This document shows positions 25,320-34,731 of a stretch of 64,000 bases of DNA, in pieces. The number at the start of each line of letters is the position of its first letter. The stretch's first letter is position 1. The stretch is from Salinisphaera aquimarina (lineage in GTDB: Bacteria > Pseudomonadota > Gammaproteobacteria > Nevskiales > Salinisphaeraceae). The translations under genes were made by a program, and so were the position numbers. The stretch is taken from contig NZ_JBHRSS010000006.1 in NCBI RefSeq assembly GCF_042643355.1, forward strand, positions 1 to 64,000. Direction: 5' to 3'. The notes under the pieces were generated by a model. That model was not told the DNA's origin. It saw only the letters and a program-made list of their open reading frames with translations, and ran no database searches.

Positions 25320-26360
25320 TCAGCCCGCGGCGACACGCGCCCGCGCCTGCGCCAGTGCGACCATGGCCGAGGTATTGCCGGTTTGCGCCGCCTCGGCGAA
25401 GATCGTGTCCAGCGTGGTTTCGATCGCAGCCACGCGTTCATGGACACGTTGCGCGTCGTAGCCGCTGGGCTCGATCTCGTCGCTGACGTTGATCAAACCA
25501 CCCGCATTGATGACAAAATCGGGCGCATAGACGATACCGCGTTCCGCCAGACGCGTGCCGTCGGCATCGGTTGCAAGCTGGTTGTTGGCCGCGCCCGCCA
25601 CAACGCGGCACTTGAGCTTTCCGATCGTTCGCTCATCGAGAATAGCGCCTACGCCACAGGGCGCGAGCACATCGACGGCCTGGTCGAGAATCGTGTCGTT
25701 GCCGACAATGGTCGCGCCGGCGCGGGCCGCGCGATCGCAGGCCTGTTGGCTGATATCCGACGCCAGCACCTCGGCGCCCGCCGCAATCAATCGCTCGATC
25801 ACGGCGAACCCGACGCTGCCACAGCCCTGTACGGCAACACGCAGCCCGGCGAAATTCGAGTCGTCGCCGGCCGCGCGCAAGGCCGCCCGCATGCCCGCGA
25901 TCACGCCATCGGCGGTATAAGGCGATGGGTCGCCCGAACCGCCATCCGCGATGCTGCGCCCCACGGCATGACGGGTGACTTCATTGAGCATGGCGATATC
26001 CGCCTCGCCCATGCCCATGTCCTCGGTGGCGACATAACGCCCACCGAGACTATCCACGGCACGCGCCAATGCATGCATGCCGGCGCGCCGATCGGCCGGA
26101 AACGGCGCCATGACCACGGCTTTCGCGCCGCCGCAGGGCAAGCCGGCACAGGCCGCCTTGTAGCTCATTGCCTCGGATAGACGTAGTACGTCGGTCAGGG
26201 CGTCGGCCTCGTAGGCATAATCGCGGATACGCACCCCGCCCACGCCGGGACCCAGGGCATTGGAATGCACGGCGATGATGGCCCGCAGGCCCGTAGCCGC
26301 GTCCCAGACATGACACACCTGCTGGTGCCCCTGCTCCACCATCCGCGAAATCACTGCCAC
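25320..26360 (-). CDS. Glu/Leu/Phe/Val dehydrogenase (leucine/valine dehydrogenase type)
   Basis: The 346-residue NAD-dependent amino-acid dehydrogenase oxidatively deaminates a branched or aromatic amino acid to its 2-oxo acid. The catalytic lysines are in MSYKAACAGLPCGGAKAVV (K68 and K80). The Rossmann loop is VQGCGSVG near residue 177, followed by an acidic residue (ASDIS) suited to NAD. It matches the short leucine/phenylalanine/valine dehydrogenase length rather than the 410-450 residues of glutamate dehydrogenases. It stands alone; which amino acid is used is not evident. Confidence 0.87.
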   Translation of the reverse strand: MAVISRMVEQGHQQVCHVWDAATGLRAIIAVHSNALGPGVGGVRIRDYAYEADALTDVLRLSEAMSYKAACAGLPCGGAKAVVMAPFPADRRAGMHALARAVDSLGGRYVATEDMGMGEADIAMLNEVTRHAVGRSIADGGSGDPSPYTADGVIAGMRAALRAAGDDSNFAGLRVAVQGCGSVGFAVIERLIAAGAEVLASDISQQACDRAARAGATIVGNDTILDQAVDVLAPCGVGAILDERTIGKLKCRVVAGAANNQLATDADGTRLAERGIVYAPDFVINAGGLINVSDEIEPSGYDAQRVHERVAAIETTLDTIFAEAAQTGNTSAMVALAQARARVAAG

Positions 26361-26630
26361 GTCAACGCTCCCGATGTCGTCATAAGCCGGTCATTGTGGC
26401 CGGTCCGACAAAAGCTGTCGATGTGGCCACCGCGTCGGCGCGGCGGGTGCCAATGGTTGCGTCTGCCGATGCAGCCAGCAATACTGAGAAGATCAAATAA
26501 AACAAGGACGCTCGCGATCTGATCGCGTTCGCGACCGGGGCGGCGACTGATCGATGACGATGAGTATGTCCAGCCGAGTTCTGGGGAAAGAAAAACGCCG
26601 CATAAAAGGCGTTCTATCGGGAAAGAATCT

Positions 26631-27062
26631 ATGCTGATACGCATGCTGGTTGCGGCTGTTCTCGTCATCACGACCGGGAGCGCGATCGCGCAGGCCGCCT
26701 CCGAGAGCGCCGGTGGTGGCGTCGAGGTCGAACTCAACAAGCTCGAACCGGTCGACGGGGCCTGTCGAGCCTATCTCGTGACCCAGAATCTGACCGACAC
26801 CCGCTTCGATGCGTTTCAACTCGACGTCGTGATGTTCGACAACGACGGCATCGTCGCCCGGCGCCTCGCCGTGCAGATCGCCCCCATGGCGCCGCAGAAG
26901 ACCAGCCTGAAAGTATTCGACATCAAGAATCTCGCCTGCGGTGACATCGGGCAACTGCTGCTCAACGATGTACTCGAATGCCGTGACAGCGACGGCGCTC
27001 GCGATGACTGTCTGTCGCTGATCTCGGTTTCTCAGCGCGGCAATACACCTTTCATCAAGTAG
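26631..27062 (+). CDS. Small exported protein of the TonB/ExbB gene cluster
   Basis: The 143-residue protein starts with a signal peptide (MLIRMLVAAVLVITTGSAIA, cleavage near AQA). The mature part is a probable beta-sandwich with four Cys residues (ACRAYL, LACGD, LECRD, DDCLSL) suited to two disulfides. Similar small exported proteins precede exbB/tolQ in other proteobacteria, but no function is established that I know of. It is 50 bp upstream of the exbB-like gene, apparently first in the unit. Confidence 0.7.
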   Translation: MLIRMLVAAVLVITTGSAIAQAASESAGGGVEVELNKLEPVDGACRAYLVTQNLTDTRFDAFQLDVVMFDNDGIVARRLAVQIAPMAPQKTSLKVFDIKNLACGDIGQLLLNDVLECRDSDGARDDCLSLISVSQRGNTPFIK

Positions 27063-27112
27063 ATCGGTATGCCTGGCCGGATATCGCCCATGGTTCTCGG
27101 GAGCATCCATTC

Positions 27113-27829
27113 GTGAACGTTTTCATCGACAAAGTCGCCCAGATCGGCGACGCGCTGAACAATATCGTGTTCCTGGGCGGTCCGGTCGTGGTGCTGCTGG
27201 TGCTGATGTCGATCGGCGCCGCCACCATCGTGATCGCCAAGATGATCCAGTTCCGGCGCGTGCGCCTGAGCGATCGGCGCACCGCGCGCAGCGCGCTCGG
27301 CATCTACCGAACCGGCAACGCCGCGGCGGCCATGGCAATGGCACGGCGCTCACCCAACCCCGCCTCCCGTGTACTCGCACGCGCGATTCAGTTGCAGGCG
27401 CGGCATGGCGTACCCGAACCGGTGCTACGCGAAGAGATTCTGCAGTTCGGTGGCGATATGCTCGAATCGCTGCGCAGCCACATGCGGCCGTTGGAAGTGA
27501 TCGCGTCGCTGGCCCCCCTGCTCGGACTGTTCGGCACCGTGCTAGGCATGATCGAAGCGTTTCGCGACCTCGAGCAGGCCGGCAGCCAGGTCAACCCGGC
27601 ATTGCTGTCGGGCGGTATCTGGCAGGCACTGCTGACCACCGCAATCGGCCTGGCCGTTGCCATGCCGACCATCGTGGCCCTGAACTGGCTCGAGCGCGCC
27701 GTCGACCGCGCCGCCCACGAAATGGACAGCGTCGTAACGCGCATATTCACGGTCGATGTGACCCGCGCGCCCAATCAGTCGCTGGCAGACGAAGACGATG
27801 AGCACGACCACCACACCCCGTTCATTTAA
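27113..27829 (+). CDS. exbB: MotA/TolQ/ExbB family proton-channel subunit
   Basis: The 238-residue inner-membrane protein has three membrane helices (about residues 20-45, 125-150 and 165-190). The family signature LAPLLGLFGTVLGMIEAF lies near 127-144 and GGIWQALLTTAIGLAVAMP near 160-180. It forms the pentameric channel that surrounds the ExbD dimer and uses proton-motive force to energise TonB. The C-terminal tail is His/Asp-rich (EDDEHDHHT). The stop overlaps the next gene's start region by 32 bp, supporting tight coupling. Confidence 0.92.
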   Translation: MNVFIDKVAQIGDALNNIVFLGGPVVVLLVLMSIGAATIVIAKMIQFRRVRLSDRRTARSALGIYRTGNAAAAMAMARRSPNPASRVLARAIQLQARHGVPEPVLREEILQFGGDMLESLRSHMRPLEVIASLAPLLGLFGTVLGMIEAFRDLEQAGSQVNPALLSGGIWQALLTTAIGLAVAMPTIVALNWLERAVDRAAHEMDSVVTRIFTVDVTRAPNQSLADEDDEHDHHTPFI

Positions 27830-28229
27830 AGACAGCCTCGGCGGCCGACGCCCGCGCGCGCTGGTCAGCCTGACGCCGCTGATCGACGTTGTCTTCATTC
27901 TGTTGTTGTTCTTCATGCTCGCCTCGAGTTTCTCGGATCTGCACTCGATCGTGCTCGATGCGCCGACCCAGGGTGAGGCCAAGCCCGCTCTGCAGGGCGC
28001 GTTACTGGTAGACGTCCGTCTGGACGGCGTGCGTTTTGCCGGCCAGTACGTGGGCCTGGAAGAGCTGACCCAGCGGGTCAAGATTGCGCTGGCCGACAAT
28101 CCCCAGCGGCGGGTGTTGGTGCGACCGGCCACGCGGGTGAGCCTGCAGGACACCGTCCGGATTCTCGATGCGTTATCGATCGCCGGTGCCGTCAATCTAT
28201 CGCTGATGGACAGCGGCGGGCGCAGGTAG
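27798..28229 (+). CDS. exbD: ExbD/TolR family protein, first copy
   Basis: The 143-residue protein has a cytoplasmic N-terminus, one membrane helix (about 26-46) and a periplasmic domain. The helix begins LTPLIDVVFILLLFFML with the conserved proton-carrying Asp. It should form the dimer that rotates or shifts inside the ExbB pentamer. It overlaps the exbB-like gene and is followed 7 bp later by a second ExbD-like gene. Confidence 0.92.
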   Translation: MSTTTTPRSFKDSLGGRRPRALVSLTPLIDVVFILLLFFMLASSFSDLHSIVLDAPTQGEAKPALQGALLVDVRLDGVRFAGQYVGLEELTQRVKIALADNPQRRVLVRPATRVSLQDTVRILDALSIAGAVNLSLMDSGGRR

Positions 28230-28236
28230 GCCGTCG

Positions 28237-28650
28237 ATGCGTTTCTCCCGCCGACATCGCGCGCGCAACAACGGTGACGAATCGATTCTGCCGCTGACCA
28301 ACGTCGTATTTCTGCTGCTGATCTTTTTCATGCTCGCCGGCCGGATCACCGGACCCCAGCCGTTCGAGGTCGACCCGCCGCGATCGGCGAGCGAGGCCGC
28401 TGCCGATGCCAGCGCGATCGAAGTCCAGCTGTCCTCGACCGGCGCCCTGGCTCTCGACGGCAAGCCCGTGGAACTGGATGCCCTGACCGACGTCGTGCGC
28501 GGCGAACTCGACGCCCATCCGGATTGGCCGTTGCGGCTGAAAGCCGATGGCGGCGGCGACGCCACGCGTGTGGTCGCGGTCATGCACGCCTTGCGCGATG
28601 CCGGCGCGACCAAGTTGCGCCTGATCACGTTGACGACCGACAGCGAATGA
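28237..28650 (+). CDS. ExbD/TolR family protein, second copy with Asn for the conserved Asp
   Basis: The 137-residue protein has the ExbD plan: short basic N-terminus, membrane helix near residues 21-40 and a periplasmic domain ending in the DVVRGELDAHPDWPLRLKADGG type. The helix reads LPLTNVVFLLLIFFML, so Asn replaces the Asp that is essential for proton coupling in ExbD and TolR. A heterodimer with the first ExbD, in which only one subunit carries protons, is the simplest inference. Its stop overlaps the tonB start (ATGA). Confidence 0.9.
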   Translation: MRFSRRHRARNNGDESILPLTNVVFLLLIFFMLAGRITGPQPFEVDPPRSASEAAADASAIEVQLSSTGALALDGKPVELDALTDVVRGELDAHPDWPLRLKADGGGDATRVVAVMHALRDAGATKLRLITLTTDSE

Positions 28651-29501
28651 ATATCTCGCGCGGCCAATGGCTGCTCGCCATCGCCGTCGCGGGCGTCGCC
28701 CATCTGTGTCTACTCGGCCTGTTCCTGATCGGCGATCTATCGCCCCGCCAGCCCGACGAGGCCCCCCGCGGCGTCATGGTGTCGCTGGATACGCTGGAGC
28801 CGGGCCTGCCACCGCAGAGCCCGGCCGAAAGCGCGCCCATCGAGGCGGCCCAGACCGAGACACGGGCTCCGAGCGCGCCCGAACCGGCACCGGCCGCGAG
28901 CCCGCAGGCCAGCGCCGACGCCGTGCAACAGGCGCCCGAAGCGGCCACCGATATCGGCCCCCAGCCGGCGCCGGGCGATCAGAGCGACGTGGCCGACGCG
29001 CCGTCGCCCGATGCGTCCGAGACTTCAAGTCCCGAGGATGGCTCGGTCGCGGCCCCGCGCGTGGCCGACGCGGTGACCATCCGCCCCCAGAACGTCACCG
29101 AAGCGATCCGGCCCGAGGAACAGGTCACCGCACGCGCCGCCGACGTGTCGGAATTGACCAGCACCACTACAGCTCCAGAGCAGAGCAACGGCGCATCGGG
29201 CTCCAGCGAACAGGCCACCGACGACTATATCGTGCGGCTGCGGGCCTGGCTGTCGCGGCACAAGCAATATCCGATGGCTGCGCGCAACGACGAGGTCGAG
29301 GGCACCGTTCGGCTTTATCTGGTGATCGATGCCAACGGCAATATCATCAATACGCGCATTCTCGACGGCTCCGGCTCGGACATGCTCGACGAAGCCGCGC
29401 GCCAGATGGTGGCGCGCTCGCAGCCGTTACCGCGTATGCCCGCGTCGATGCGCCGCAATCGGCTGGAACTGGTTGTGCCGGTGGTCTTCTCGCTACGCTG
29501 A
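28647..29501 (+). CDS. tonB: TonB-family energy transducer
   Basis: The 284-residue protein has an N-terminal signal anchor (GQWLLAIAVAGVAHLCLLGLF, with the His that TonB needs inside the helix) and a long Pro/Ala/Glu-rich periplasmic spacer (about 25-190). The C-terminal TonB domain has the YPMAARNDEVEGTVRLYLVIDANG signature (in two pieces near 210-232) and ends in LELVVPVVFSLR. It transmits ExbBD energy to outer-membrane receptors. No receptor gene is adjacent, so the client is unknown. The start overlaps the second exbD by 4 bp. Confidence 0.92.
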   Translation: MNISRGQWLLAIAVAGVAHLCLLGLFLIGDLSPRQPDEAPRGVMVSLDTLEPGLPPQSPAESAPIEAAQTETRAPSAPEPAPAASPQASADAVQQAPEAATDIGPQPAPGDQSDVADAPSPDASETSSPEDGSVAAPRVADAVTIRPQNVTEAIRPEEQVTARAADVSELTSTTTAPEQSNGASGSSEQATDDYIVRLRAWLSRHKQYPMAARNDEVEGTVRLYLVIDANGNIINTRILDGSGSDMLDEAARQMVARSQPLPRMPASMRRNRLELVVPVVFSLR

Positions 29502-29568
29502 TCCGCTGTCGACGTACCGCTGCCGCCGGCAGTGCATCAGCAAGAGGCACGCCCGGTCGCCGAGGGCG

Positions 29569-30543
29569 CTACCACACGACCAGTTCCACGCGCCGGTTCT
29601 TGGCCTGGCCGATATCGCTGTCATTGCTTGCCCGTGGCACGGTATAGCCGACGCCCCAGGGTTTGAGACGACTGCGATCCACGTCGTGCTCATCCACCAG
29701 CGCGTCGACGACCGCTTTCGCACGCCGGGTCGACAGGTCGATGTTGTAGTCGAACGAACCTCGGCTGTCGGTATGGCCGACCACGAGCAGGCGCAGATCG
29801 GGACGATCTGTCAGCAGTTTCGCGATCTCGTTGAGCGTCGGCTTGGATTCCGGCTTGATTTCGGCACTGTCGGTATTGAAGAAGATGCCGTAGAGCGCCA
29901 CCCGTCCCTTGGTATTGAGTTCCTGACTCATCTGTTCGGCGTTGACCGAAATCGCGCTGATCTCGCGCGGCTTGACGCGCAGGGTATCGACCTGGATCAC
30001 GACGCCGTCGTCGGTATCGGCGGTCTGGATGCTTGTATAGACATCACCGCCGCTGTCGGTGCGCTGGGCGGCGATATAGTGCTGTGCCGACAGCGGTCGG
30101 TCGAACAGACTGCCCGCGGCGCGATAGCCGGGGGATGCGCGCAGGAACGTCGGACCGCAGGCATCGCCTTCGCATTGATAGAGCACATCGAAACCGGCCG
30201 TCCCCAGACGCTGCTCGTAGTTGCGCCAGATATCCGTGCCCGGGGTGTCCGTGGAGAGCTGATAGGTGGACTGGGTCAGCGCGCCCTCGACCGTACGAGT
30301 GGCCGATATATTGCCGTTGATGCCGCCGCGCTGGGCGATCCGATCGGTGATCAGCGGATAGGTGGCGAAATCCTGGTGGCTGTTGTCGGTTTCCCTTGCG
30401 TTGGCGGGCGGGGCGACCGCTGGCCGGAGGGATTGCGGCGCGGTAGCGCCCGCGGCGTCAGTCTGGGCCCAGGCACCGGCCGCGCCCAGCATCAACAACA
30501 GACAGACGAACGGCAAAAGCCCCGGAGCAATGCATGATTTCAT
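29569..30543 (-). CDS. OmpA-family protein with DUF4892 N-terminal domain
   Basis: The 324-residue exported protein has a signal peptide (about 1-26, ending AAGAWA), a DUF4892 region (about 55-190) with a Cys pair in YQCEGDACG, and a C-terminal OmpA peptidoglycan-binding domain. The latter has IFFNTDSAEIKPES, VVGHTDSRGSFDYN and LSTRRAKAVVDAL. It probably binds the cell wall from the outer membrane or periplasm. It is convergent with the TonB gene. Proteins of this architecture occur in pseudomonads and relatives without a settled role. Confidence 0.87.
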   Translation of the reverse strand: MKSCIAPGLLPFVCLLLMLGAAGAWAQTDAAGATAPQSLRPAVAPPANARETDNSHQDFATYPLITDRIAQRGGINGNISATRTVEGALTQSTYQLSTDTPGTDIWRNYEQRLGTAGFDVLYQCEGDACGPTFLRASPGYRAAGSLFDRPLSAQHYIAAQRTDSGGDVYTSIQTADTDDGVVIQVDTLRVKPREISAISVNAEQMSQELNTKGRVALYGIFFNTDSAEIKPESKPTLNEIAKLLTDRPDLRLLVVGHTDSRGSFDYNIDLSTRRAKAVVDALVDEHDVDRSRLKPWGVGYTVPRASNDSDIGQAKNRRVELVVW

Positions 30544-30831
30544 GAGACCATGCTACCCGAAAATCCTTGTAAACAGGATCGATTCCTGTCTAATTCGTCG
30601 AGATGGCAGAAATGTAATGTATATACCGTCCTCGCGAAGGCCCTCGCGGCCCGAAACCGCGAGGACAATCAAAAGACAGGGCAAGCTCCCGTCCCAAGGA
30701 CACACCATTGCTCACGTAACCGCGGCAAGTTGACGCGTATTCGTGTATCTCCCGACAACGCTTCAGCATTCGGCGTCATCGCAAAAGCCCTGTCACCACC
30801 GCCATGATCGGCGTTATCCAGACGTAGCCGC

Positions 30832-31107
30832 TCAGCCGTCGGGGCGAATGGTTTTTGGTCTTTCGTCGGCCATGATCCTGCCATCCTTGTTCTTGTCCAT
30901 CATGCCGAATATCTCGTTATAGAACTGTCTGAATTCTTCAGCAGTGATGACGCCGTCAGCGTTCATATCCAGCATATCCATGGTGGACTTATCCATCGTC
31001 CGGTCCAGATACTTCTGATAATCCTTGGTCGCCTCTTGCTGTGCCGATGCCGAGAACGCGGCCCCGACCAGAGCACAGGCAATCAGGCTGCTGTGTAACT
31101 TGTTCAT
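30832..31107 (-). CDS. Small exported EF-hand protein
   Basis: The protein is 91 residues from MNKLHSSL, with a signal peptide ending near SASA. Two EF-hand calcium loops follow: DMNADGVITAEEF and DKNKDGRIMADE, each with acidic residues at loop positions 1, 3, 5 and 12. An upstream in-frame ATG eight codons earlier lacks a ribosome site; the chosen start has GAGG nearby. It is probably a periplasmic calcium-binding or buffering protein. No partner is evident. Confidence 0.8.
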   Translation of the reverse strand: MNKLHSSLIACALVGAAFSASAQQEATKDYQKYLDRTMDKSTMDMLDMNADGVITAEEFRQFYNEIFGMMDKNKDGRIMADERPKTIRPDG

Positions 31108-31338
31108 CTCTAAACCTCGTAGTGAAGACACCCCACCGACCCCAGCGTCACGCCGGGGCGGTCAGATCGTGCGGATTCGGGTTCGAATGAGTTGGTGAAC
31201 ACACCGGCTCGAATCGAATCCCGACCGACAAACACGCTTTATCGTATTTGCCGATCCGAGAGTGTCATGTCGCTGTCTTTCGATCTTCACGAAAGAATCA
31301 CGACCGCGGCGCCTGCCGCGCACCTATTACGAGCGTGA

Positions 31339-32502
31339 TCAGTTGACGCGTTCGATCACGGTTGCGATGCCCTGCCCCATGCCGATACACATGGTCGCCA
31401 GGCCCATCGTGGCATCCTTGTCTTCGAGAATATGTGCCAGCGCACCGGTGATCCGGGCACCCGACGTGCCCAGCGGGTGGCCCAGCGCAATCGCGCCGCC
31501 ACGCACGTTGATCTGATCCTGGCGATCCTCGATGCCCAGTTCCTTGAGCACGGCCAGGCTCTGAGCGGCAAAGGCTTCGTTGAGTTCGATATATTCAATA
31601 TCGGCCAACGACACCCCGGCGCGTTCCAGCGCCTTCTTGCTCGCCGGCACCGGCCCGCGGCCCATGATCGACGGATCGCAGCCGGCCACGGCCATGCCGC
31701 GGATCCTGGCCATCGGCTTGAGGCCCAGTTTCTTCGCCTTGGCCGCCGACATCACCAGCACCGCCGCCGCACCGTCGGAAATGGCCGACGAGTTGCCGGC
31801 CGTAACCGTGCCGCCGCGCGGGTTGAAGGCCGGACGCAGGGCGCCGAGGCTTTCCAGCGTTGCGTCGCCACGCACTACTTCGTCGCGGTTGCACATCATG
31901 GCGTGGCCCTTGGCATCGAAACCGCGCACCGGCACGATCTCGTCGTCGAATTCACCGTCGACGTTAGCCTTGTGCGCGCGCTGATGCGAGGCCACGGCAA
32001 AGGCATCCTGTGCCTTGCGGTCGATGCCGTGCATGTTGGACAGCATCTCCGCGGTCAGCCCCATCATCGCCGCCGGCTTGGCAACGTACTTGGACAGCGC
32101 CGGGGCGATATCGACGTTGTAGTCCATGGGCACATGGCCCATGTGCTCGACCCCGCCGCAGATGAAGATGCCGTCGATGCCGGCCGCGATCTGACCGACC
32201 GCGGTATGGATCGACTGCATCGAGGAACCGCACAGGCGGTTCACGGTCTGGCCGGCCACCGCATGCGGCAGACCGGCCAGCAGCGCAGCGTTGCGGCCGA
32301 TGTTCAGGCCCTGTTCCTTGGTCTGCTGGACACAGCCCCAGATCACGTCCTCGATCGTTTCCGGATCGATGGCGTCGTTGCGCTTGAGCAGCGCCTTCAT
32401 CAGTTCGGCCGACAGTTCCTCGGCGCGAGTGCTGCGGAACATGCCGCCCTTGGAGCGGCCCATGGCGGTACGGACCGCATCTACAATTACGATGTCTTGC
32501 AT
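31339..32502 (-). CDS. fadA: 3-ketoacyl-CoA thiolase, FadA
   Basis: This 387-residue thiolase is the beta-subunit of the fatty-acid beta-oxidation complex. The acyl-accepting Cys is in NRLCGSSMQS near residue 91. GHPLGTSGAR (His) and the C-terminal ATMCIGMGQG (second Cys) complete the active site. The start MQDIVIVDAVRTAMGRSKGG follows the family. It lies 81 bp downstream of fadB on the same strand, the standard fadBA order. Confidence 0.96.
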   Translation of the reverse strand: MQDIVIVDAVRTAMGRSKGGMFRSTRAEELSAELMKALLKRNDAIDPETIEDVIWGCVQQTKEQGLNIGRNAALLAGLPHAVAGQTVNRLCGSSMQSIHTAVGQIAAGIDGIFICGGVEHMGHVPMDYNVDIAPALSKYVAKPAAMMGLTAEMLSNMHGIDRKAQDAFAVASHQRAHKANVDGEFDDEIVPVRGFDAKGHAMMCNRDEVVRGDATLESLGALRPAFNPRGGTVTAGNSSAISDGAAAVLVMSAAKAKKLGLKPMARIRGMAVAGCDPSIMGRGPVPASKKALERAGVSLADIEYIELNEAFAAQSLAVLKELGIEDRQDQINVRGGAIALGHPLGTSGARITGALAHILEDKDATMGLATMCIGMGQGIATVIERVN

Positions 32503-32583
32503 TGTGTTCTCCGAAGATCGAAAGGCAGGTAGGGATTCACGGGCCGCCGTCGGCGCACCCGCGTGCATTCACGCGCCCTACGA

Positions 32584-34731
32584 CTATCCGTAATAGCGGT
32601 CCCCGTTGCGGGCCATCTCACGCATCCGCTCGGTCGGCTCGTAGAGGGTGCCGAAGCGGCTGTATCGATCGGCCTTGTCGCAGACCGCTTTCAAGCCCTG
32701 GGCGTCGGCATACTTGAGCGCGCCGCCGCGAAACGGCGGAAAACCCAGCCCCATGATCAGACCCATGTCGACTTCGTTGGGGGTATCGGCGATGCCTTCT
32801 TCCAGCGCACGCGAAGCCTCGATGATCATCGGGATCATCATGCGATCGACGATTTCCTCGGCCTCGAAATCCTTCTGGCCCTCGCGCTGAACGGTGGCCA
32901 CCAGCTCATAGGCCTTGTCGTCGCGCGTCTTGCTCGGCCGGCCCTTCTTGTCTTTTTCATACTTGTAGTAGCCCGAGCCACTCTTCTGGCCCAGACGGTC
33001 GTTCTCGACCATCACATGCAGCGACGATTTCGCGTCCTGAGCCATGCGGTCCGGATAGCCTTCCGCCAGCACGTCCTCGACGTGGGCGGATGTATCCATG
33101 CCCACCACGTCCGACAGATAGGCGGGGCCCATCGGCCAGCCGAACTTCTCCATGACCTTGTCGACCTTAGCGAAATCGGCACCGTCGGTAATCAGCTGCT
33201 GGAAGCCGAAGAAATACGGGAACAGGATGCGGTTGACCAGAAAACCGGGGCAATCGTTGACCACGATCGGGGTCTTGCCCAGCTTGTGGGCAAAATCGAC
33301 GATGGTGGCGATCGCCTCTTCCGACGACTTCGCGCCCTTGATGACTTCGACCAGCGGCATCTTGTGCACCGGATTGAAGAAGTGCATGCCGAGAAAGTTC
33401 TCGGGACGCTTGAGATCAGCCGCCAGAGAATCGATGGAAATACTTGAGGTGTTGGACGCAAGTATCGTTTTTTCCGATACTTTATCTTCCGTTTCGGCGA
33501 GAACCGACTTCTTGACCTTCGGGTTCTCGACCACTGCCTCGATCACGGCGTCGACATCGCCGAAATCGCCATAGGTCAGCGTCGGACGGATCCGCGACAT
33601 GCCTTCGGCCATCTTGCGGCTGTCCATCTTGCCGCGCTCTACACCCTTGGCGAAGTGCTTGGAGGCTTCCTCCAGGCCCTGCTCGATGGCGTCTTCGTTG
33701 ATGTCCTTCATCAGGATCGGCACGCCCTTGTAGGCCGACTGGTAGGCAATACCGCCGCCCATGATGCCGGCGCCGAGCACCGCCGCCTGTTCGATGTCGT
33801 GGGCGATCTTGCCGTATTTCTTGCCCTTCTTCTTGATCAGCTGGTCGTTGAGGAACAGCTGGATCAGCGCGGCGGCTTCAGAGGATTTGGCAAGCTTGAT
33901 GAAGCCCTCGGTCTCCTGCTTGATGGCCTCGTCGCGTTCCATGCCGGCGGCCACCTGCATGCGCTCGATCGCCTCGATCGGCGCCGGATACATGCCCTTG
34001 GTCTTGCCGAGGATGAAGCCCTTCGAGGTTTCGAAGGTCATCGTCGCCTCGATCTTGTTGAGTTTGAGCGGGGCTTTCTTCTCGGCCTTGCGCGCCCGCC
34101 AGTCGAATTCGCCCTCGATCGCCTTGGCGAGCAGATCGCGGGCCGCTGCCTCGAGCTCATCGTCTGCGACCACCGCGTCGACCATGCCGGCCTTGAAGGC
34201 CGCATCGGCGCCACGCGGGTTACCGTCGGCAATCCACTCGATCGCGTTATCCGCGCCAATCAGACGCGGCGTGCGCACGGTGCCGCCGAAACCCGGATAG
34301 ATGCCCAGCTTGGTTTCCGGAAAGCCGATCTTCGCGGACTGCGCCATCACCCGGTAATCGGTGGCCAGACACATTTCCAGACCTCCACCCAGGGCGATGC
34401 CGTTGATGGCGGTGACACTCGGGAAACCAAGATCCTCGATCGCCGTGAACATGCGGTTGGCATCGGCCATCCACTGCTTCATCTCGTCATCGGAGGCCTT
34501 GAAGCGCTCGCCGAATTCCATGATATCGGCCCCCACGATGAACGCCGGCTTGCCGGATTTCACCAGCAGGCCTTTGACATCGGCGGCGTGGCTGAGCGCC
34601 TTGGCGGCCTGATTGAGATCGTCGATGGTCGCCTGATCGAACTTGTTGACCGATGCCTCGCGCGCATCAAATGTAAGCACGGCAATGCCATCGGCCACTT
34701 CGACCGACAGTTTGGATCCTTCATAAAGCAT
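32584..34731 (-). CDS. fadB: Fatty oxidation complex alpha subunit, FadB
   Basis: This 715-residue bifunctional enzyme has an N-terminal enoyl-CoA hydratase/isomerase domain (NGIALGGGLEMCLATDYR near residue 105, GIYPGFGGTVR near 140) and a 3-hydroxyacyl-CoA dehydrogenase domain. The latter's NAD loop is AAVLGAGIMGGGIAYQ near 315 and its catalytic His lies in GMHFFNPVHKMPLVE. With FadA it completes three steps of fatty-acid beta-oxidation. The chosen start is MLYEGSKL, which matches the family; the open frame upstream has no ribosome site. The gene is divergent from the phasin-like gene. Confidence 0.96.
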   Translation of the reverse strand: MLYEGSKLSVEVADGIAVLTFDAREASVNKFDQATIDDLNQAAKALSHAADVKGLLVKSGKPAFIVGADIMEFGERFKASDDEMKQWMADANRMFTAIEDLGFPSVTAINGIALGGGLEMCLATDYRVMAQSAKIGFPETKLGIYPGFGGTVRTPRLIGADNAIEWIADGNPRGADAAFKAGMVDAVVADDELEAAARDLLAKAIEGEFDWRARKAEKKAPLKLNKIEATMTFETSKGFILGKTKGMYPAPIEAIERMQVAAGMERDEAIKQETEGFIKLAKSSEAAALIQLFLNDQLIKKKGKKYGKIAHDIEQAAVLGAGIMGGGIAYQSAYKGVPILMKDINEDAIEQGLEEASKHFAKGVERGKMDSRKMAEGMSRIRPTLTYGDFGDVDAVIEAVVENPKVKKSVLAETEDKVSEKTILASNTSSISIDSLAADLKRPENFLGMHFFNPVHKMPLVEVIKGAKSSEEAIATIVDFAHKLGKTPIVVNDCPGFLVNRILFPYFFGFQQLITDGADFAKVDKVMEKFGWPMGPAYLSDVVGMDTSAHVEDVLAEGYPDRMAQDAKSSLHVMVENDRLGQKSGSGYYKYEKDKKGRPSKTRDDKAYELVATVQREGQKDFEAEEIVDRMMIPMIIEASRALEEGIADTPNEVDMGLIMGLGFPPFRGGALKYADAQGLKAVCDKADRYSRFGTLYEPTERMREMARNGDRYYG

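Noticed and set aside
26591..26617. AACGCC/GGCGTT hairpin with T-run on the minus strand
   Set aside because: The stem is only 6 bp, and no minus-strand gene ends there; it may be chance within the leader of the exported protein gene.
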